Notes: generated from the letters alone by a model not told the origin. A stretch of 64,000 nucleotides of DNA from Clostridium acetireducens DSM 10703 (GCF_001758365.1 NZ_LZFO01000006.1:29715-93714), one strand, 5' to 3'; positions 17,333-25,989 are shown, numbered from the stretch's first letter. Numbers and translations: made by a program.

Positions 17333-18112
17333 TTATACTGTTAATTTGTAATCTAATAAATACATTTTAGCTTTAGCACTACCGTATTTATAAATAAATT
17401 TAACTTTATCAAATTCAATAGCATCGCATTCAATAAAATCTACTACATATTCTTTATTTATATCATTTTTAGCTAATTTGTCTTTTAAAATTGCTTCAGC
17501 TAATTCTAATGTATTTTTATCTTTTAAATATTTTAATATATTTATATTGTCTTCTATAAATATTTTCTTTTCTTCCTGACTTATATCTCCAACAAATCTA
17601 ATAGCATCAGCATTTTTCGCTATAGCCTCTCTCTTAACATCAAATGTTGGATTTTTTATATACTTTATTGCATTCCAAGCATTCTTCACAGCTGCCATTT
17701 GAACTTTTTCTGAAGGATCTTTTATATATTGTATAGAATCCCAATCTTTATTTACAGCTAAAAGTTGCAATTCTTCTGATATATTTTTTACATATTGAAT
17801 AGCCCATCCTTTAGAATCTATAGCTTTTTTTATAACTCTTTCTGAAGGATTTTTTATTATTCTTAAATTATTCCATGCTTTTTCTACTGCAAATAAGCAC
17901 ATATCCTCTGTTGGATTTTCTATGTATTCAAATACCCACACTTTCTTTTGTAAAGCTTTCCATTTAATCTCCTCAGATGGATTTTTCAAATGCTTTAATG
18001 TATCTGGATTTTTTTCTATTGCTTTGTATTGCATTTTTTCTGTTTGATTTTCTACTTTCCTTATAAAATAAGGATCTATAGAAATTCTATTTAATATTTC
18101 TTCTTCTGTCAT
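17333..18112 (-). CDS. 22-residue tandem-repeat protein (DUF4116-like solenoid)
   Basis: A 259-residue protein with eight consecutive 22-residue units from about 22 to 197. Each follows the pattern NPSEE-x-x-x-x-AV-x-x-xx-xx-I-x-YIK, for example DPSEKVQMAAVKNAW and NPSERVIKKAIDSKGW. This resembles DUF4116-like or variant HEAT-type repeats and predicts an alpha solenoid for protein binding. It is the first gene of the operon with the MoxR ATPase and VWA protein, so it may be a substrate adaptor for them (inference). RBS GAAAGGGGG. Confidence 0.75.
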   Translation of the reverse strand: MTEEEILNRISIDPYFIRKVENQTEKMQYKAIEKNPDTLKHLKNPSEEIKWKALQKKVWVFEYIENPTEDMCLFAVEKAWNNLRIIKNPSERVIKKAIDSKGWAIQYVKNISEELQLLAVNKDWDSIQYIKDPSEKVQMAAVKNAWNAIKYIKNPTFDVKREAIAKNADAIRFVGDISQEEKKIFIEDNINILKYLKDKNTLELAEAILKDKLAKNDINKEYVVDFIECDAIEFDKVKFIYKYGSAKAKMYLLDYKLTV

Positions 18113-18283
18113 TATTCTGTCCCCCTTTCTTTATGAACCTATTTCTTATATTAACACAAGTTTTTACAATTTTAAATATATGAATTTGTCTTTTATATAT
18201 AAAATTTATCCTAATTATATTTAAAACATTATTAAAATCATCTTATTATTTAATAATATTTAACAAATAATAAATTATCAACA

Positions 18284-18312
18284 AAAAGTGTGCTATTCAC
18301 AAGCACACTTTT
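18284..18312 (-). terminator. Terminator of the HPt-CheY-CheC-GGDEF/EAL operon
   Basis: AAAAGTGTGCT pairs with AGCACACTTTT around a 7-nt loop, with a T-tract on the minus strand. It starts just past the stop of the GGDEF-EAL gene. Confidence 0.8.
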
Positions 18313-18318
18313 ATTAGC

Positions 18319-20097
18319 TTACATAGTATTATCATTTTTTATACTTTTGCGACTTAATTTTTCTTCTATTTCATATGCTGGAACTGGCTTTCCAAATAAA
18401 TATCCCTGAACTTTATCACATTTTTTATTTTTTATTATATCAAATTGTTCTTCACTTTCTACTCCTTCTATGACTACATCTATTTTCATTTTATGTGCTA
18501 AAAGTATAACTCCATCTAATATAGCTTCTTCATTACTGCCCTTACTTATTTTATCCATAAAAGATTTATCTAATTTCAGTGTATTTATAGGTAACTTTTT
18601 AAGATAGCTTAAAGAAGAACATCCAGTTCCAAAATCATCTAATGCAATTTTTATGCCCATTTTTTTTAACCTTTTAAGTAAACTTATACTTTCTTCTAAC
18701 CGTTTCATAACTTTTCTTTCTGTTATTTCTATTTCTAATAAATAAGGAGGCACTCCTGTTTTCTTTAATGCATTTTTGATAATCATTTCAAAATTGCTTT
18801 GTTCCAATTGAATAGCAGAAACATTTATAGCTACAGAATTTAAAAAGTATCCTTTATCTATCCATTTTTTCATTTGCATACAACAGTTTTTTATAGTCCA
18901 TTCACCTATAGGTATTATAAGACCTGATTCTTCTGCAACAGAAATGAAGTCATCTGGAAATATAATTCCTAAAAAAGGATTATTCCATCTAAGCAAAGCC
19001 TCTAACCCTACTATTTTTTTAGTAAAAATATCTATTTGAGGTTGATAGTAAATTTCAAATTCATTATTTTTTAAAGCTCTTCTAATGTCATTTTCAATTT
19101 TAGTTTTATAAGATATACTTTTATACATACTATTATTAAAAAATTTAAATTTATTTTTTTCTAATTCTTTTGCTTTATACATAGCAGTATCAGCATTTTT
19201 TAATAATATATTTTTATCTTGTCCATCATCAGGATATATAGCAACTCCTATGCTTGCAGAAGTATATAAGGTTATATTTCCAACATTTATAGGTTTATCT
19301 AAGACTTTTGTAATTTTTTGTGCAACTTTAACACAATCTAATTTGCTATCTATATTTAATTGAAGTATAACAAATTCATCTCCTCCAAGCCTAGCAACCA
19401 TATCATCTTTCGTAATAACATTTTTTAATCTTTTAGATACCTGTATTAAAAATTTATCGCCTATATCATGTCCATAAGTATCATTTATATTTTTAAATTT
19501 ATCCATATCTAAAAATATAACTGAAAATTTATTTTTTTCTAATATAGTTCTATTTAATGTTTCCATAAATAATTTTCTATTAGGAAGACCTGTAAGACTA
19601 TCATAATACGCAAATTGTTTAACCTTTTCAAATAATATTTTATATCTTTTTTCACTTTCTTCTAATTCTTTTTTTGTATAATCTAATTTTTTTATATAAC
19701 TTTTAAGCTTCTTTACTCTCTCATATTGACTTGTAACATTCATTATTTGTATTAATATATATATATTTTTATTGTATTCTATTATATTTACTTGCATGCT
19801 TTGCCTCAGTTCTTTATTTATATCTTTATTTTTAGAAGGTATAAAAGCTTTATGCAATACCCCTGAACAAAATCTACTTTCTCCATTTTTTAAAGCATTT
19901 TTAAATATATCTATATACATATTATTCTTCAATAAAGGTGACACATCATATATCTTCTTACCTATTACTTCTTCTTTAATTTTTCCTGTAAAACTTTCAA
20001 GATATCCATTCCACATACATATTTCTAAATCTTTATTTAAAATTATAATTCCCTCGTTTAATTTGTCTAAAACATTTAAAAAAAACAAATTATTCAT
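18319..20097 (-). CDS. PAS-GGDEF-EAL protein (cyclic-di-GMP synthesis/degradation)
   Basis: A 592-residue cytoplasmic protein. A PAS domain (about 5-120) is followed by a coiled coil (125-160), GGDEF (about 165-325, intact GGDEF at 238-242) and EAL (about 335-580, EAL at 366-368, DDFG at 487-490, EGVE at 544-547). Both catalytic motifs look intact, so it could make or break c-di-GMP. The GGDEF has no obvious upstream RxxD inhibitory site that I can place with confidence. The start overlaps the CheC-like gene by 8 bp, indicating translational coupling with a chemotaxis-type signalling operon. Confidence 0.93.
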   Translation of the reverse strand: MNNLFFLNVLDKLNEGIIILNKDLEICMWNGYLESFTGKIKEEVIGKKIYDVSPLLKNNMYIDIFKNALKNGESRFCSGVLHKAFIPSKNKDINKELRQSMQVNIIEYNKNIYILIQIMNVTSQYERVKKLKSYIKKLDYTKKELEESEKRYKILFEKVKQFAYYDSLTGLPNRKLFMETLNRTILEKNKFSVIFLDMDKFKNINDTYGHDIGDKFLIQVSKRLKNVITKDDMVARLGGDEFVILQLNIDSKLDCVKVAQKITKVLDKPINVGNITLYTSASIGVAIYPDDGQDKNILLKNADTAMYKAKELEKNKFKFFNNSMYKSISYKTKIENDIRRALKNNEFEIYYQPQIDIFTKKIVGLEALLRWNNPFLGIIFPDDFISVAEESGLIIPIGEWTIKNCCMQMKKWIDKGYFLNSVAINVSAIQLEQSNFEMIIKNALKKTGVPPYLLEIEITERKVMKRLEESISLLKRLKKMGIKIALDDFGTGCSSLSYLKKLPINTLKLDKSFMDKISKGSNEEAILDGVILLAHKMKIDVVIEGVESEEQFDIIKNKKCDKVQGYLFGKPVPAYEIEEKLSRKSIKNDNTM

Positions 20098-20734
20098 ATT
20101 CTAATTCCTTCTTTATTTCATTAATTTTATCCATTAATTGAGTTATAGAGTTTAAACTAAAATTAGTTAATATAGCTCCTTGTATTTCTGTATCTTCTAC
20201 TGTAAAGGATACATACATCAATATAAAATATACATCTTGCTTCTCTATAATCCTTTTTCTATATTCTATTATGTCAAATAATTCTATTTCAGGAACAGTA
20301 TATTGAAGTTTTGTATTTAAAAGATCTCCTATACCTCCCATAACTGAATTAAGTATAATATTTCCTATTTCTTTCATCACGTCAAAGTCAATATCATTAA
20401 AATTATTAAAATTTTCTTCCCCTAAATCTAAAAAATCATCCTCACCTAAGCAAAGAGATGTTAAAACTTTAATTTTATCTGTAGGAAAAACTAACTCTGC
20501 TTTGCCTGTAAATTCTTCACCAAAACTCAAAGATGATGACATCAAAGTACCTTTTAGAAATTCTGGAAATTTTTCTTTATTAATTTCACTTTTAAATTGA
20601 GGCAAAATAATATGCAACTCTGGCACAGATAAATTAATTCTTTTATTAATTATTTCTGATAATAATTTTGCAGCCCTTCCTACGTATATATTCATTAATT
20701 CTTTTAATATATCATTTTGTTCTTTAGTAAGCAT
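20090..20734 (-). CDS. CheC-like CheY-P phosphatase
   Basis: A 214-residue CheC/CheX-type protein. The two conserved helices read LKELMNIYVGRAAKLLSE (degenerate relative to the EIGNIGAGNA consensus) and VMKEIGNIILNSVMGGIGD (well preserved, with the E and N used for catalysis in CheC). Known CheC proteins dephosphorylate CheY-P, and the CheY gene lies 4 bp upstream. One active site is probably dead and one live (inference from the motifs). Confidence 0.85.
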   Translation of the reverse strand: MLTKEQNDILKELMNIYVGRAAKLLSEIINKRINLSVPELHIILPQFKSEINKEKFPEFLKGTLMSSSLSFGEEFTGKAELVFPTDKIKVLTSLCLGEDDFLDLGEENFNNFNDIDFDVMKEIGNIILNSVMGGIGDLLNTKLQYTVPEIELFDIIEYRKRIIEKQDVYFILMYVSFTVEDTEIQGAILTNFSLNSITQLMDKINEIKKELEYE

Positions 20735-20738
20735 TTAG

Positions 20739-21098
20739 TCACCCCTTTATAAATTCACATACTTCCATAGCTTTTTCTTTATTAAAAGGTTTATTTATAA
20801 AACTAATAACTCCTAGACTTTTAACTTCTTCTTTAACAGATTTTTGCACATCTGCAGACATTACAAATATTTTAGAATCTTTATTAATTTTTTTAATATT
20901 TGCTATTAATTCTTGCCCACTCATTTCAGGCATTAGCAAATCTATAAATGAAAAATCAGGATTTTGTTCTTTATAAATTTCTAATGCTTCTTTACCTGAA
21001 GTAGCTGTGTAAAATTCCACTTCTTTTAAGTATACTTTTAAAAGTCTTAATACACTTTTTTGAGCAAAGGCAGAATCGTCTACTATCAATATTTTCAT
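20739..21098 (-). CDS. CheY-like single-domain response regulator
   Basis: A 119-residue receiver domain. It has the acidic pair in LIVDDSAFAQ, the phosphoacceptor Asp in SFIDLLMPEMSG, the switch Ser in FVMSADVQ and the Lys in NKPFNKEKA. It has no output domain, so it signals by protein contact. The preceding gene (29 bp upstream) encodes an HPt domain and the next a CheC phosphatase, so phosphate flow HPt to CheY to CheC is plausible. Confidence 0.92.
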   Translation of the reverse strand: MKILIVDDSAFAQKSVLRLLKVYLKEVEFYTATSGKEALEIYKEQNPDFSFIDLLMPEMSGQELIANIKKINKDSKIFVMSADVQKSVKEEVKSLGVISFINKPFNKEKAMEVCEFIKG

Positions 21099-21127
21099 TG
21101 CTATTCCTCCATATATGTAAACTTTTA

Positions 21128-21541
21128 TTAAATAAAGCTTTTTGAAAATTTTTCAATATCTTTTATAAGATTACTATTATCACTAGATTTATAATTTTTA
21201 TTTTTCAATTTTAAAGTTTCCCGTCTTATATAATCTATAGTATTAAGAAATATATCTGCTAAATTACTATAATCTATATTTTCAATATTGTTATCCCTTA
21301 AATAGCATATAATATCTTCTTCTAAATGCATTAATTTTACAATATTATCAAGCTCCATAGTCATAGAATTTCCTTTAATTGTATGAATAATTCTAATTAT
21401 CTTATCTATATAACCTTTCAAACTTTCTTCAATTTCTGCATTGATAATTAAATTTTCTAACTGATTTAATAATTCATTAGTTTCAACTATATAGTCAATT
21501 ATAATGCTATCACACTCTATGTGTTTGTCCAATTTCCACAC
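21128..21541 (-). CDS. HPt (histidine phosphotransfer) domain protein
   Basis: A 137-residue four-helix protein with the phosphorylatable His in RIIHTIKGNSMTMELDNIVKLMHLEEDI, the standard HTxKGxxxxxG/E-type HPt motif of CheA P1 domains. It has no kinase domain. It is the first gene of the signalling operon and probably receives phosphate from a kinase encoded elsewhere. RBS GGAGGTGTG. Confidence 0.85.
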   Translation of the reverse strand: MWKLDKHIECDSIIIDYIVETNELLNQLENLIINAEIEESLKGYIDKIIRIIHTIKGNSMTMELDNIVKLMHLEEDIICYLRDNNIENIDYSNLADIFLNTIDYIRRETLKLKNKNYKSSDNSNLIKDIEKFSKSFI

Positions 21542-21702
21542 ACCTCCATAAGTACATTTTTAATGCTTACTATGTAAAAATTTTCATAAATATTTATATT
21601 AATTATAATCTAAAAGGTATTTTTGTCAAATTAAATGCCTTAACCCAAAAGTTTACATTAAAAATCAAAAATTTAATTACATTATATATAATTATACCAC
21701 TT

Positions 21703-21756
21703 TTATATTGTAAAAATTTATTTTAAATTAATTTAAAATAAATTTTTACAATATAA
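21703..21756. repeat. Perfect 54-bp AT-rich palindrome
   Basis: Bases 21703-21729 are the exact reverse complement of 21730-21756, with no spacer. It lies about 160 bp upstream of the HPt-CheY-CheC-GGDEF/EAL operon and about 100 bp below the end of the 52-residue gene. It is pure AT except for one G/C pair, has no terminator T-tract and does not match the large palindromic element family. The rest of the 21542-21830 gap shows nothing else recognisable. Confidence 0.9.
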
Positions 21757-21830
21757 GTATTTAAACCTTAAATTTCTCTATTAAAATAGATAATTTATAA
21801 ATTTTAACAGTAATTTAAATTTTATGCATA

Positions 21831-21859
21831 AAAAAATAGTGTTTCTTAGAAACACTATT
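21831..21859 (-). terminator. Terminator of the 52-residue gene
   Basis: AATAGTGTTTC pairs with GAAACACTATT around a 3-nt loop. On the minus strand a T6 tract follows. It overlaps the stop codon. Confidence 0.85.
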
Positions 21860-22016
21860 AATAAGATTCATTGTCATTATTTCTCATAGCTCTTGCCTTT
21901 GCATGTACTTGAGCATCATTACCAGTATCTAAATATCCTGTTTTTGAATTCATACTGTTAAAACTGTGTTGCTTCATAGATTTATTTTTACCTTTTATAT
22001 TCTTTTTCTTACTCAT
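21858..22016 (-). CDS. Short basic 52-residue clostridial protein
   Basis: An ATG start with an ideal RBS (GGAGGAATGTT) and a terminator overlapping the stop make this a real gene despite its length. The sequence is Lys-rich at the start (MSKKKNIKGKNKSMKQHSF) and ends GNDAQVHAKARAMRNNDNESY. The motif AQVHAKAR resembles what I recall of short clostridial CPC_1213-type proteins, possibly spore-associated, but that match is from memory. It is monocistronic, between hom and the signalling operon. Confidence 0.75.
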   Translation of the reverse strand: MSKKKNIKGKNKSMKQHSFNSMNSKTGYLDTGNDAQVHAKARAMRNNDNESY

Positions 22017-22107
22017 AACATTCCTCCAAAAATTATTTGTATATTTATTGTTTCCTAATTAAATTTAGTTTATGTAATTATAATACTTATATATTTTCAC
22101 AGTAAAT

Positions 22108-22131
22108 TAGGGTGCATTTAAATGCACCCTA
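22108..22131. terminator. Perfect 24-bp palindrome after hom
   Basis: TAGGGTGCATTT and AAATGCACCCTA form a 12-bp stem 11 bp beyond the hom stop codon. There is no direct U-tract, so terminator strength is uncertain, but the position and G/C base favour it. Confidence 0.6.
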
Positions 22132-22142
22132 TAAAAGTGTTT

Positions 22143-23435
22143 TTATTTAAAAGTTTCTAATCTAATTATACTTTCTATCATATTTACATTTCTTAAATTT
22201 TTTATTTTATTTAAAGCTTGTTTTAAGCTAGAATCTAAAGTATTATGTGTAAAGAACACTAAAGATACAAAACGTTCTCCCTTTCTTCTAGGTTTTTGTA
22301 TTACAGACAATAGACTTACCTTGTTTTTTCCAAATACAGTAGCTATTCTAGCAAGTACTCCTGGTATATCTTCAACAGTAATTCTTATATAATAACCACA
22401 CTGTGTATCCTCTATAGGTTTAACTTTCTTTGTATCCATTTTTATACCATATTGTTTGCAAAAATCTAATTTTCTTCTTAATATAGTAATTATATCTGAA
22501 ACTACTGCACTGCTAGTAGGCATTTCCCCAGTAGCATGACCATAAAATATTAAGTCTCCTACAGCATTTCCTCTAATAAAAATACCGTTATAACATCCAT
22601 TAACATTAGCTAAAGGATGATTTATTGGTATCATAGCAGGATGTACTCTAAGCTCTAAAACCCCTTCTACTTCTTCTTTAGCTACTGCTAAAAGCTTTAT
22701 AATATATCCAAATTCTTTTGCATAGTCAATATCTATTTGCTTTATGCTTTCTATTCCTTCTCTATATATAGAATTTATATCTACTTTTGTTTCAAAAGCT
22801 AATCTGGACAATATGGCTAATTTATACGCTGCATCATATCCACTAACATCTAATTTAGGATCCGATTCTGTAAATCCCATTTTTTTAGATTCTCTTAAAA
22901 CTTTATCATATTCTAATTCTTCTGTACTCATTTTAGATAAAATATAGTTAGTAGTTCCATTTATTATTCCTATAATTCTCTCTATTTTATTTGCTGTCAA
23001 ACTTTCGCTTAATCCCTCTATAATAGGTATTCCACCAGATACACTAGCCTCATAATAAAACATAACCTTATTTTTTTTTGCTTCCTCAAAAAGCTCTTCT
23101 CCATAAGTTGCTATTAGCATTTTATTAGCAGTTACTATATGTTTACCTTTTTTCATAGACTTTATTATATACTCTCTAGCAGGATCAATTCCACCCATTA
23201 ATTCTACTATAATTTTTACATCTTCATCATTTAATATATCATCAAAATTAGTAGTTATAATTTCTTTATCTATTTCTATATTTCTATCTTTATCTTTATT
23301 TTTTACCAAAACCTTTCCTACTTCAATTTCATATCCAGATCTTTGTGTAATCTGTTTTTTATTCATACTTAGCACTTTTAGTACTCCACAACCTACATTA
23401 CCCATTCCTAATAGTGCTATTTTTACTTTGCTCAT
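22143..23435 (-). CDS. hom: Homoserine dehydrogenase
   Basis: About 430 residues. I choose the start at 23435 (MSKVKIALLGMGNVGCG), since AGAGGAGGAAT precedes it; a longer frame to 23486 has no good RBS. The NAD(P)-binding Rossmann motif GMGNVGCGVL is at the N-terminus, the catalytic domain carries NGTTNYILSKM and ESDPKLDVSGYDAAYKL, and a C-terminal ACT domain (about 350-430) begins at YYIRITVEDIPGVLARIA. It reduces aspartate semialdehyde to homoserine for threonine and methionine synthesis. The ACT domain suggests threonine feedback. It is monocistronic here. Confidence 0.95.
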   Translation of the reverse strand: MSKVKIALLGMGNVGCGVLKVLSMNKKQITQRSGYEIEVGKVLVKNKDKDRNIEIDKEIITTNFDDILNDEDVKIIVELMGGIDPAREYIIKSMKKGKHIVTANKMLIATYGEELFEEAKKNKVMFYYEASVSGGIPIIEGLSESLTANKIERIIGIINGTTNYILSKMSTEELEYDKVLRESKKMGFTESDPKLDVSGYDAAYKLAILSRLAFETKVDINSIYREGIESIKQIDIDYAKEFGYIIKLLAVAKEEVEGVLELRVHPAMIPINHPLANVNGCYNGIFIRGNAVGDLIFYGHATGEMPTSSAVVSDIITILRRKLDFCKQYGIKMDTKKVKPIEDTQCGYYIRITVEDIPGVLARIATVFGKNKVSLLSVIQKPRRKGERFVSLVFFTHNTLDSSLKQALNKIKNLRNVNMIESIIRLETFK

Positions 23436-23603
23436 AAAAATTCCTCCTCTAATTTTTATGCTATTATTTTTTACAATTAAAGTCAAGTTATTTTATACCT
23501 TATTACTTTGTAATTTACTACTTTATATATTATACAAATAACTTTATATAAATCTAAATCTTATAAAATTAAAATTTTTTTGCATTTAAATTTATTAATT
23601 TCA

Positions 23604-23644
23604 TAAAAAAAATTACCCCATGATTAATATCATGGGGTTTTTTT
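23604..23644. terminator. Intrinsic terminator after queT
   Basis: ACCCCATGAT pairs with ATCATGGGGT around a 4-nt loop, with an A8 tract on the left and T7 on the right. It serves queT on the minus strand. Confidence 0.9.
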
Positions 23645-23651
23645 ATAATTA

Positions 23652-24122
23652 TCAATATTTTAATATATTTACTACACTTTTATTTTTTAAAATTAATTTA
23701 AATACAGGGTATCCAATTAAAGTTACTACTAAAAATTGACCTATAGCTATATAAAATGTAGATATTAAAAAGGGTTGATTAAGTACAAAATAAAGTTCTG
23801 CTCCTATAAAAACGGAATTTATAGCTGTTGGCCATATACTAGCTAAAAGTAAATTTTTTGTTTTACTAATCATATATACTGATATAAAAGTAGCAATAGT
23901 TCCTATAAACACATCAATTATACCTAAAGGACTATATAAATTTGATAAAGCACATCCTAGTACAAGTCCTGGTATATATACTGGATCAATATATGCTAAA
24001 AGAGTCATTATCTCTGAAAACCTAAGTTGTATAGCTCCATAGCTTAATGGAGCTATGGCTACAGTAGCTACTACGTAAACTGCAGCTGTTATTGCTATTT
24101 TAGATAATTTTCTTGTATCCAC
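23652..24122 (-). CDS. queT: QueT-type queuosine precursor ECF transporter S component
   Basis: A 156-residue membrane protein with about five to six TM segments. It has the QueT pattern YVVATVAIAPLSYGAIQLRFSE and LLAYIDPVYIPGLVLGCALSN, then SPLGIIDVFIGT. The S component imports a queuosine precursor (preQ0/preQ1/queuine) with a shared ECF module, not encoded here. The start codon appears to be GTG (24120-24122), with GGAGGG 12 nt upstream. The leader contains a candidate preQ1-I-like element. Confidence 0.88.
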   Translation of the reverse strand: MDTRKLSKIAITAAVYVVATVAIAPLSYGAIQLRFSEIMTLLAYIDPVYIPGLVLGCALSNLYSPLGIIDVFIGTIATFISVYMISKTKNLLLASIWPTAINSVFIGAELYFVLNQPFLISTFYIAIGQFLVVTLIGYPVFKLILKNKSVVNILKY

Positions 24123-24140
24123 TATATTACTTCTCCCTCC

Positions 24141-24187
24141 TATACCAAATTTTTATTCAAGAAGTGGTTAGGCAAGGAACACTTCCA
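24141..24187 (-). promoter_or_regulatory. Candidate preQ1-I-type riboswitch upstream of queT
   Basis: On the minus strand: stem GAAGTG/CACTTC, a loop reading TTCCTTGCCTAAC, and an A-rich tail (GAATAAAAATTT) before the RBS region. Small stem, C-rich loop with CTAAC and A-rich tail upstream of a queuosine-precursor transporter are the known preQ1-I pattern. The 3' half of the pseudoknot does not pair cleanly (only CCT/AGG near the RBS), so this is tentative. Confidence 0.35.
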
Positions 24188-24316
24188 ATTACCCTTCAAT
24201 TTTAACATGAAACTTTAGTTTTGTATATAAATATACAATTTACCTGAAAAATAATTTTATGATATAATATTTTAGTAAAATTATCTTTCAGGTAAGATTT
24301 TAAGGGGGTTTAATCA

Positions 24317-24994
24317 ATGCTATACTTTTTATTATCTGTAATAATTTTTTTATTATCAATTGAAATAATTACTGTATTATTTAAACTTACAGGTTTATCT
24401 GAAGAAAAATCAAGATTTCAAGTTATTTCTTTATTAACTGGTTCAGGTTTTACTACAAAAGAAGCTGAATTAGTTACCCAACATCCTAAAAGACGTAAAT
24501 TAGCACAAATAGTTATGCTTATAGGTTATATAGGTATTTTAACAAGTATTTCCTTCTTAGTAAACTTATTAAGAAAATCTGTTTCCTTTAAGGACTTAAT
24601 TATACTAGCTATATTTTTTAGCTGCATACTTTTATTTTTAAGAAGCAAACCTTTAATGGCACTTTTAGACTGTATAATAGAAAAAATTATATTAATAAAA
24701 CATATAAAAGCAAAAATTAATGGAAGCATATATACATTAATCACTAGAGCAAAAGGATATGGTGTATATTCTATATTAATCGATGATACTTCTTCTTTAA
24801 TAGGAGTTCCACTAAAAGAATCAAATTTAAAACCTCATAATATATTAGTGCTAAATATAGATAAAGGAGATAAATTTATAGGATTTCCTAAAAGAGATTA
24901 TGTTATAGAAAGTGGCGACAACTTATTAATTTACGGTAAAATATCAGAAATAATAAGAATATTTAATATAAATCATAAGAAAGTACACAAATAA
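24317..24994 (+). CDS. Membrane protein with C-terminal TrkA-C (RCK_C) domain
   Basis: A 225-residue protein. It has an N-terminal TM segment, a cytoplasmic loop with LLTGSGFTTKEAELVTQHPKRRK, two further TM segments (about 70-105), and a TrkA-C domain (about 140-218) with GVPLKESNLKPHNILVLNI and VIESGDNLLIYG. TrkA-C domains bind ligands such as cyclic dinucleotides in K+ and other transporters, so a regulatory membrane role is likely. The last nine codons and stop are repeated, inverted, beyond palindromic element copy 3. RBS AAGGGGGTT. Confidence 0.8.
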   Translation: MLYFLLSVIIFLLSIEIITVLFKLTGLSEEKSRFQVISLLTGSGFTTKEAELVTQHPKRRKLAQIVMLIGYIGILTSISFLVNLLRKSVSFKDLIILAIFFSCILLFLRSKPLMALLDCIIEKIILIKHIKAKINGSIYTLITRAKGYGVYSILIDDTSSLIGVPLKESNLKPHNILVLNIDKGDKFIGFPKRDYVIESGDNLLIYGKISEIIRIFNINHKKVHK

Positions 24995-24999
24995 ATATT

Positions 25000-25365
25000 A
25001 GAGTGTTGAATAAAGAATAGTTGAAATAATTTGCATATAGAAAATAATTAAAAATAATCTGTACAAAAATAATAAGGTAGCCTCATAAAGAGAGTTTGGA
25101 AATAATTTGAATGAATTTTAGACACTCTTAGAATAAAAAATAAAAAAACTCCGTAATTCATCACAGGACGTGATGAGCCAATTTCCGCCCCAAGGACGGG
25201 GCATAAATTGGGTAGGAGTTTTTTTATTTTTTATTCTTAGAGTGTCTTAATGAAATGACTTATTTCTAAACTCTCTTTATGAGGCTACCTTATTATTTTT
25301 GTACAGATTATTTTTAATTATTTTCTATATGCAAATTATTTCAACTATTCTTTATTCAACACTCT
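25000..25365 (+). repeat. Palindromic element, copy 3 (arms extend into TrkA-C gene 3' end)
   Basis: A 366-bp element starting 5 bp after the TrkA-C gene stop codon. Arms 24984-25105 and 25260-25381 match with one mismatch in 122 bp, and complementarity continues with two more mismatches over 20 bp to 24964 on the left and 25401 on the right. The right flank is therefore an inverted copy of the last nine codons plus stop of the upstream gene. Variable arm segment GGTAGCCTCAT. The core is in plus orientation with the GCCCC/GGGGC hairpin. The inverted flank lies within the luxS promoter region. Confidence 0.95.
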
Positions 25366-25442
25366 AATATTTATTTGTGTATTTTTTTATGATTTATATT
25401 ATAATTAAATGTAATATAATTTATAGAAAAGGGGTATATTAA

Positions 25443-25901
25443 ATGAAAAATGTTGAAAGTTTTGAACTAGATCATAGAAATGTAGTAGCTCCCTATGTAA
25501 GAAAATGTGGAGTACTAAAAGGTGAAAAAGGAGACATTGTTACAAAATTTGACTTAAGATTTACTCAGCCAAATAAAGAAGCTATACCTACTGCTTCCCT
25601 TCATGCACTAGAACATCTTTTGGCAGGTATACTAAGAGAACATATTGACAATATTATTGACATATCTCCCATGGGTTGTAGAACAGGATTTTACTTAACT
25701 GTATTTGCAGAAGAAAATGTGGAAAATGTAAAAATTGCTTTAGAAAAATCTCTTAAAGAAATATTAAATGCAGAAGAAATACCTGCTGCAAATGACCTTC
25801 AGTGTGGTAATTACAGAGATCTTTCTTTGTTTGGTGCAAAAGAATATGCTAAATACGTACTTAAAAAAGGATTTAGTACAAATATATATGGAGATAAATA
25901 A
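25443..25901 (+). CDS. luxS: S-ribosylhomocysteine lyase
   Basis: A 152-residue LuxS of normal length. It has metal ligands His54 and His58 in LHALEHLLAG with Glu57, Cys79 in SPMGCRTGF, and the third metal ligand Cys121 in LQCGNYRDL. It cleaves S-ribosylhomocysteine to homocysteine and DPD, the AI-2 precursor, in the activated methyl cycle. It is monocistronic, with RBS AAAAGGGGT and a perfect 23-bp hairpin downstream. The upstream region is occupied by element copy 3 and its inverted flank. I see no SAM-responsive leader. Confidence 0.96.
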   Translation: MKNVESFELDHRNVVAPYVRKCGVLKGEKGDIVTKFDLRFTQPNKEAIPTASLHALEHLLAGILREHIDNIIDISPMGCRTGFYLTVFAEENVENVKIALEKSLKEILNAEEIPAANDLQCGNYRDLSLFGAKEYAKYVLKKGFSTNIYGDK

Positions 25902-25989
25902 TAATTTGTATTGTTTAAAATTTAGAAATTTGGATATACTAACAAATGATGTTGATGCTTCATAATAAATTCTCCTATCTAAAATATAT

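Noticed and set aside
25382..25442. SAM-responsive leader for luxS
   Set aside because: The region is short, AT-only and derived from the inverted flank of element copy 3; no aptamer motif is seen.
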